DNA from: Tubiluchus corallicola
Lineage: Eukaryota; Priapulida; Priapulimorpha; Priapulimorphida; Tubiluchidae
NCBI GenBank assembly: GCA_030141605.1
Contig: JAQGDQ010000031.1
Span: 188,001 to 248,000 of the forward strand
Length of the DNA stretch: 60,000 nt
Direction: 5' to 3'
Below the pieces are notes generated by a model. The model searched no databases. It had not been told where the DNA came from and saw only the letters and a list, made by a program, of their open reading frames with translations. Shown in pieces: positions 54,891-60,000 of the stretch (position 1 is the first letter of the stretch; every line of letters begins with the position of its first letter). The position numbers were made by a program, and so were the translations under genes.

Positions 54891-55790
54891 CACGAGGGAG
54901 TTAGTTAGTTAGTCGGGTGCAAGCAGTGAGCCAACTTCAGGGAGAGAGGAACCAGAGAGAGGCGACAGGGAATCTGACAGAGTGTGACATCACTGGAACC
55001 AGCGTGGACCATAGTTCTACGTCCTCAGCAAACGTCTGGGCACTGGATCTACGAACAGTCTTACAGAAGCATTGGATTTGACCAAGTGTACGGGAGTTGC
55101 ATTGGTCATTCCACCGAGTTAAGTAATCTTAACGCATTAGTAACTTGAGAGTAACTCTGCATAACGGTAGTTCACATTGTAGTAAGCACCTTAAGTGTAG
55201 CATACGGATTATTGTAAAGTGTATACTTCACATTGTATTTAGCACCTTAAGTGCAACGCACGGAAAATTGCTAAGTGAATTGCTTGTGTATCTCTTGGAG
55301 CTAAATATTAGTTGTGAACGCCGACCAGCGTCTAAGAACAAATTGTGTACAACTATCTAGCTAAGAGTAATTGTTGTAAACCAATAAAAGCTTATTCACT
55401 TTGACTTAAATTACGAGTTCATGTATGCTTATAGGAGTTTGAAGTTAAGCAACACTAGATTCGATAACAAACCTGTAGATTCGCATTGCATTAATTATTA
55501 ATTAATTTAATAAAGCTCAATTGCGGGAATTAGGTTAGAAAGCTTTAGGGACAAAGACTTTACTCACAACGCAAAGTCGTAGAGTCAGTCTAGAGGGACA
55601 AGATTATCGCCTGATAGACTTATCTTAAGCCCTAGGAGCTGGCTGATAAATCACCTTGTAGCAATTAATTAAGAAAGGAAGCGAATCAATTTTAAATCAA
55701 TATATAAATCACTTGAATGCTATACGATCACAAGATATAACAATTAATAAGTGATAACTGGTGCATTAGATCAGTATCAAAAGGATTATA
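54891..55790. repeat. LTR-like or satellite-like sequence
   Basis: Contains two ~56-bp tandem units, TTCACATTGTAGTAAGCACC at about 55171 and TTCACATTGTATTTAGCACC at about 55227, followed by AATAAAAGC near 55382. The A+T-poor first half, internal repeats and a polyadenylation-like signal fit a retroelement LTR, but I found no second LTR or coding region. Confidence 0.3.
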
Positions 55791-55799
55791 AGATTTATA

Positions 55800-56130
55800 T
55801 ATGATAGTCCTTCTGTCCACACACTATCAAAAGTTTTTTCAAAGTCAATGCAGAATGCTATTCCAAAATTATTGCACAAAATGCATTCTTCCACATATGA
55901 GACAGCATCACCAGATGTCTCACTGTATTTCGTTGCGGGATAAAACCCTCCTGCTCAGCATCTAAGCTACTGCTGGTAAAAAATGAAATCTCATGCTGGA
56001 GGTTATTAATCGCTTAACAAGTTTGCCAACGTAGGTAATTTATTGAATTGCTGCAATTTGGCTTGTCTGGCTTCCTTATAGGTGTAACTTTTGGCAGAAG
56101 CCAGGGCCAACGATGAGTCTCCGAGCAGAG
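55800..56130 (-). mobile_element. LINE relic: reverse transcriptase core
   Basis: On the minus strand KVTPIRKPDKP, LLDAEQEGF-like text across a frame shift, and FGIAFCIDFEKTFDSVW match the RT motifs KxxPIPKPDKP...EQxGF...IDFxKAFDSVW. It breaks off after this motif; the catalytic YADD part is missing where about 2.9 kb of unrelated DNA intervenes before 52890. Confidence 0.8.
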
Positions 56131-56889
56131 ATCAGCGATATTTAGGACGGCAATAAAGCTAATTGCCAGAAGCTTTTGACCATTTTTCGATACAGACCAT
56201 CATTATCCATATACTTTCATTCAGTGTTTATTATTCCTATTCCTGCATTAAGTCCTTCTAATGAGAAGGGAACATTTAGCCCGAAATCCACTAGTTCATC
56301 CCAGTCTGAACTTTTCATTGTGTACTCAATCTGGTTTTTCCATGTTAGATCGAAAGTTTAACCTGCTTTTCTCTGAAATACAGACACCTTCTTATACGTT
56401 TTCCAGAACTGGGCACTTTGCTTGCATTTAAATTTTCAGTATTTTCGCGTAACCATTTATTCGTTGCTTCACTTAGTTCACTGTCAAATGCCTGTTTTGC
56501 TTTTTCGCACTCATTTTTATTTATTAAGTTTGAAAATCTGTCTTCCTTTTCTCTCTCACTATCTTTGCGAATCCGGACAGGCGACTATTCCAGACCAGAA
56601 AGATTTGCCAAGTTGACAGACAGTTTTTAGCTTGATGTTAGCTTTATTGTTTTTGTTATCATTTTCTTGAACCACGACCACAATCACCAATATTTCTGTC
56701 TTGAAGCAGTTGTTGAAAAATGTGTTGATCTTGCACTAATATGCTTTTCGATCCCTTGAGACCATCGTTGCCAATTATTTTTTAGTTCAAATACTTTTTT
56801 CTTGATAGGTTTGGCATTTTAACACTTATTTCTTAGATATGTGTTAACTGGGAAATTGCCCACAGCCGGTGCTCCGCTAAACAGCTCTA
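56131..56889 (-). mobile_element. Probable linker part of the same LINE
   Basis: It lies between EN-like and RT-like pieces in the correct order on the minus strand. Frames are short and broken, so the assignment rests mainly on position. Confidence 0.4.
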
Positions 56890-57056
56890 CTTCTTAATCG
56901 ACAGACTGAGTAACTACCTGACCAACCATGTTATGAGACAGTACTATTATATCTATCACACTTTTACCTGTGTAAGACCTAAACGTATGGGTGTTTGTTG
57001 CTGAATAATTAACCGCGCTATTTGAGTTTTGAAAATTATTTAAAAATTTTCCGTGT
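56890..57056 (-). mobile_element. LINE relic: endonuclease C-terminal part
   Basis: The minus strand reads SYTGKSVIDIIVLSHNMVGQ and then ELFSGAPAVGNFPV, resembling the S-x-IDxIxVS...GHxPV end of the LINE endonuclease domain. It continues into 57487-57735 across a MITE. Confidence 0.6.
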
Positions 57057-57064
57057 TCACTTGT

Positions 57065-57478
57065 TAAGGGTGAGCATTCTTTACCGGAAAGCGAATTCGA
57101 ATCGAACCGAATTTGTGACTTTCGAATTCGAATCGAACCGAACTTCAGTGTTTCGAATTCGAATTGAGATCGAAAGATTTTCGAACAATTTTCGAACCAC
57201 CAGCAAAAATTAGTCTTACAAAGATCATGCATATCACTAGATTTTGTTCTGCAATAAAACGACTAGTAATTTCTTTAAAATTGTGTGCAGAAATCACAGC
57301 TAAATTATGCTAATTGCATGATGTTTCAATCGTTTTAGTGATAAAGAACATACGTGATTGAAGTGCTGAATTATTCGAATCTATAGTTTTGGATTCGAAT
57401 CGAGTTCGAACTAAAAAAACTCGTCCGAATCGAATTCGATTCGAACGTTCGAACTCGAACGTTCGATGCTCACCCCTA
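57065..57478. mobile_element. hAT MITE with 8-bp target duplication TCACTTGT
   Basis: The left end TAAGGGTGAGCAT and reverse-complemented right end TAGGGGTGAGCAT differ at one base. Perfect 8-bp duplications TCACTTGT flank it (57057-57064 and 57479-57486). The interior holds repeated TTCGAATTCGAATCGAACCG-type palindromic units near both ends. It is 414 bp, has no transposase, and is inserted in the LINE endonuclease region. Confidence 0.9.
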
Positions 57479-57486
57479 TCACTTGT

Positions 57487-57735
57487 CACAATACAAGGCA
57501 TTGTGATCACCAGCTATTTGGTGACACCGTACATAACTAACAGCTCGGATGTCATTTTCAATCCACTTTGTCATTACAGCCTTAGAATTAGGTGACGCAC
57601 TGATGGAACTAATAACCATTTTCGATCACGTTTAGTCAACACCCACAGTGCGTCTAGATTAGCGTTGCTAAGCTCTTCTATTTTACAACTATTCATGTTA
57701 TTACCAATGTGCAACGCCGTAATTGTTTCTGCAGC
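57487..57735 (-). mobile_element. LINE relic: endonuclease N-terminal part
   Basis: The minus strand reads CKIEELSNANLDALWVLTKR then DRKWL, SPNSKAVMTKWIENDIR and AGDHNALYC, typical of an AP-type endonuclease (ALW...KWI...GDHN). Frame shifts are present. This is the 5'-most recognisable part of the minus-strand LINE. Confidence 0.65.
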
Positions 57736-59492
57736 TTTTATGGTACTTTTAATAATTCGTCAGGTTAGGAAGCTGTGTTTTATTTTTATCTCTTGTACTG
57801 TACTACATCATATTTTCCGTCGTTCACATATTTATCTAAGGCTAGAGGATCCGCAATCGCGTGACCCCAAAGTCGCTATCCGCTGTTTCTCCCTCCCTCC
57901 GCCCATATAGACTACCAAATATTGCTATAATCAGGGCATGAAACAACACATTCTGTACGATTTGTTTAAAAAAGTAAAACTAAAACTTGAGAAGGAGACC
58001 AGCAAGGTCACGCAGACTATAGTCTATGATTTTTTAAAAAAATGAAATATTTATATATACCAGTTAAAATACAGATCTCATGGAGGACTTTACATTGAAA
58101 AGCCAGTTTTTTGCAAACGGATACATATTCATCATTATTTCAACTGTTTTTTACAAGTGCATGTAAGCCCAACAAATAGAGGTAATTGTATATATGTATT
58201 CATACAATAAAAAGAGTTATAATAGTAATAATTGCAAGCTCTACTATCGTCTCCTGACAGGAACCTGCAAGCATATTTATCTTCATTAAATTTTTGTGAT
58301 GCCTGCTTGTCAGCTTGACTTTCTCATGGTGCCTATAGTTGGTTAACTACGATCTCGTTTATCCAGTTCGTGTAGTTAAACTACACACAGGTCAGAATGA
58401 TTCTGTTTTCGCTAAAATATCTTCTTATGTTATTATGATTACGTTATCATCATTATCATAATCGTTTCAATTCAACCTCAGCGCAGCATTGATCATAACC
58501 CACGTTATCATCATCAGCTTCACATCATCATCACTACATTTTTGACAAAAGAGTTGGAGATTTAATCTGCCTAATTAGTTTTTAAAACTTTAGCATTTGA
58601 ACAGGATTTTAAATTTTATCAAATAAATTATTAGCTATACGCCTATGCCTATACCAAAGTTTGACTTCTTAACTAGTTTAACTTTTTCACCTTTTAACCT
58701 TCTTCAGATTTTTAAAAGCTGCACATTTCTAATTTGAGTGATATGATTTAAATTAAAAATTAAAGGCTGGCATTCTGATTTTGAGTTGCCATAATAGTTT
58801 ACAGCTCCCTGCTGCAGTTACGTATCTACGAAAAAACTCTGCGAAGCAACGCAACTTCTAGTAGGAGTTCCAAATTATAATATTTTCAACTTTTGTTATT
58901 CTGTAATATCACTCAAATCCCATTTCTCGAAAAAATGTGAAATAAGTCAAGCAAGTCATTATTTCTAAACGCTTACAGACAAATATAAAAAATAGTTGTA
59001 AAACGAAAACGGTCATTTTTCTCAAAAGTTGTTAACTTTTAGATACGTGTTATCTGCAATCGTGTTACTTCGGTATTATCCAATAGGCAGGGTTCACGCT
59101 AGTAATCTTTCTCACACAAGTAAATTCGGTGACTTGCAAGCTCACGACAATACTTACGCCAAACTGTCGAGATTAAACAAGCGGGTTGCTCTTGTTTTTT
59201 CCGCGCACGAAGACAGATTATTCGACAGCTGGTTGCTGACATTTTAAAAGACTCAGTAACAGACTGCGTCAGACATTCTCTAAACTTATTATGTCATACT
59301 TTTACGCTTACAACATCCATGTTCTGTAGTTCAGTGACACGCTTTATTAGTTTGGTCATTTTTGATCACTTATTTGAAGCATGTGACTTATGACATTATT
59401 TTTACTTAATACCTGGAAGTGAAAATTAGTGTGCATTTCCTAGGTGATGACTGTTGCAGTTCTTGTGAGTTTTAATTTACAATCGTATTGTG
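57736..59492. other. Non-coding stretch upstream of the sulfotransferase gene
   Basis: About 1.75 kb, A+T-rich, with a short CATCATC-type run near 58500-58530. No gene was supported. It should hold the sulfotransferase promoter; no clear TATA box. Confidence 0.4.
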
Positions 59493-60000
59493 ATGTGGTT
59501 AAAGTTAAAAAGTTTAAATTATCATATCCCGAGACGTGAACTAATGATGTTGTTTCTTTGTGTTGTGGCCATTCACAACTTGACGTTCTCTTCGCTGTCT
59601 TCTAATCAAATCAGCAAATTAGAAGAGACATCTCACGAAGTTACATTGGTTGAGTTTGCTAAAAACAATACAGAAATAATGACTGATCGCAAAACAAAGA
59701 GCCTAACAATCGGTGGGAACGATTACAATAGTGAAAAATTCGTCGTAGACAATGTAACGAGACAAGAAAGCTGTCCTACTGGCACCGAAAGAAGATTACC
59801 TGGCTGCGTCATTATCGGATTTCAGAAATGTGGTACTGCTGCGCTCCTTAAAATGCTCAAACTGCATCCTAAGATAGCTGTGAGAGACTGGTGGCCAATG
59901 GAAATGAACTACTTTAATTTGAAGCACCTAAGACCGTTAGACTGGTACAGAGGTGTTATGCCATGTTCCACACCTGATCAAATCACTATAGAGAAGAGTC
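59493..60000 (+). CDS. Heparan sulfate 3-O-sulfotransferase-like protein, 5' part (runs off the window)
   Basis: An open frame from ATG at 59493 to the window edge (169 codons). MWLKLKSLNYHIPRREL looks like a cytosolic tail, followed by a short hydrophobic segment MMLFLCVVAIHNLTF, as in type II Golgi membrane proteins. A stem region rich in N and T leads to RLPGCVIIGFQKCGTAALLK: residues 107-117 are the PAPS 5'-phosphosulfate-binding loop (GFQKCGT; the family pattern is Gx[RQ]KxGT). Next come MLKLHPKI, the region MNYFN, DWYRGVMP and TPDQITIEKS, matching the order of motifs in heparan sulfate 3-O-sulfotransferases (WYxxxMP...Q.T.EK.P). Expected to act in the Golgi, moving sulfate from PAPS to glycosaminoglycan. 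An in-frame stop at 59466 makes 59493 the first possible Met; an internal ATG pair at 59544 is a shorter alternative. An NDST or related sulfotransferase cannot be excluded until the rest is seen. Confidence 0.85.
   Translation, partial: MWLKLKSLNYHIPRRELMMLFLCVVAIHNLTFSSLSSNQISKLEETSHEVTLVEFAKNNTEIMTDRKTKSLTIGGNDYNSEKFVVDNVTRQESCPTGTERRLPGCVIIGFQKCGTAALLKMLKLHPKIAVRDWWPMEMNYFNLKHLRPLDWYRGVMPCSTPDQITIEKS

Noticed and set aside
57665-57910. Plus-strand hydrophobic frame (81 residues)
   Set aside because: It partly lies opposite the LINE endonuclease relic, and nothing supports a gene on this strand.

Overview
This is an A+T-rich stretch of nuclear DNA from an animal, almost certainly a bilaterian invertebrate. 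The evidence is many small exons separated by GT-AG introns of hundreds to thousands of bases, an intracellular lipid-binding protein gene with the classic four-exon layout, a kinetochore adaptor gene (Spindly), an animal-type family 1 glycosidase with a signal peptide, a sulfotransferase at the right edge, and dense interspersed repeats (LINE relics, hAT, mariner-like and pogo-like MITEs, tRNA-derived SINEs, micro- and minisatellites). I cannot name the species or even the phylum with confidence.

Layout. 1-6.5 kb: no gene recognised; a 28-bp minisatellite and a tRNA-like SINE head. 6.5-13.4 kb: two tandem paralogous genes (+) for secreted-looking Gln/Pro-rich, Thr-rich proteins that end in the same Cys motif, NCGAYCKYF; I know no family with this architecture. 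14.7-20.2 kb: FABP-family gene (+), whose third intron carries a large inverted duplication of a decayed coding sequence. 22.1-23.6 kb: a broken LINE bounded by (GA)n and (TG/CG)n tracts. 24.3-37.7 kb: an 11-exon GH1 beta-glucosidase/myrosinase-like gene (+), with introns full of SINEs, MITEs and satellites. 39.4-51.6 kb: a 12-exon Spindly gene (-), convergent with GH1. 52.0-57.7 kb: a LINE relic (-) split by two hAT MITEs with intact 8-bp target duplications and by about 2.9 kb of LTR-like or satellite-like DNA. 59.5 kb to the end: start of a heparan sulfate 3-O-sulfotransferase-like gene (+), cut by the window edge.

The genes do not form a pathway; this is an ordinary eukaryotic neighbourhood of unrelated loci. 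The most informative locus is Spindly. Its CC1 box, dynactin-binding LFAEV motif, a KKVSF candidate PP1 site and a C-terminal CKQQ prenylation box can all be read directly after splicing. One of its 3' splice sites has been tandemly copied four times in 85-bp units, so that three decoy acceptors precede the real one. The best candidate for something undescribed is the tandem NCGAYCKYF gene pair. All exon joins were made by eye from splice consensus and reading frame, without transcripts.
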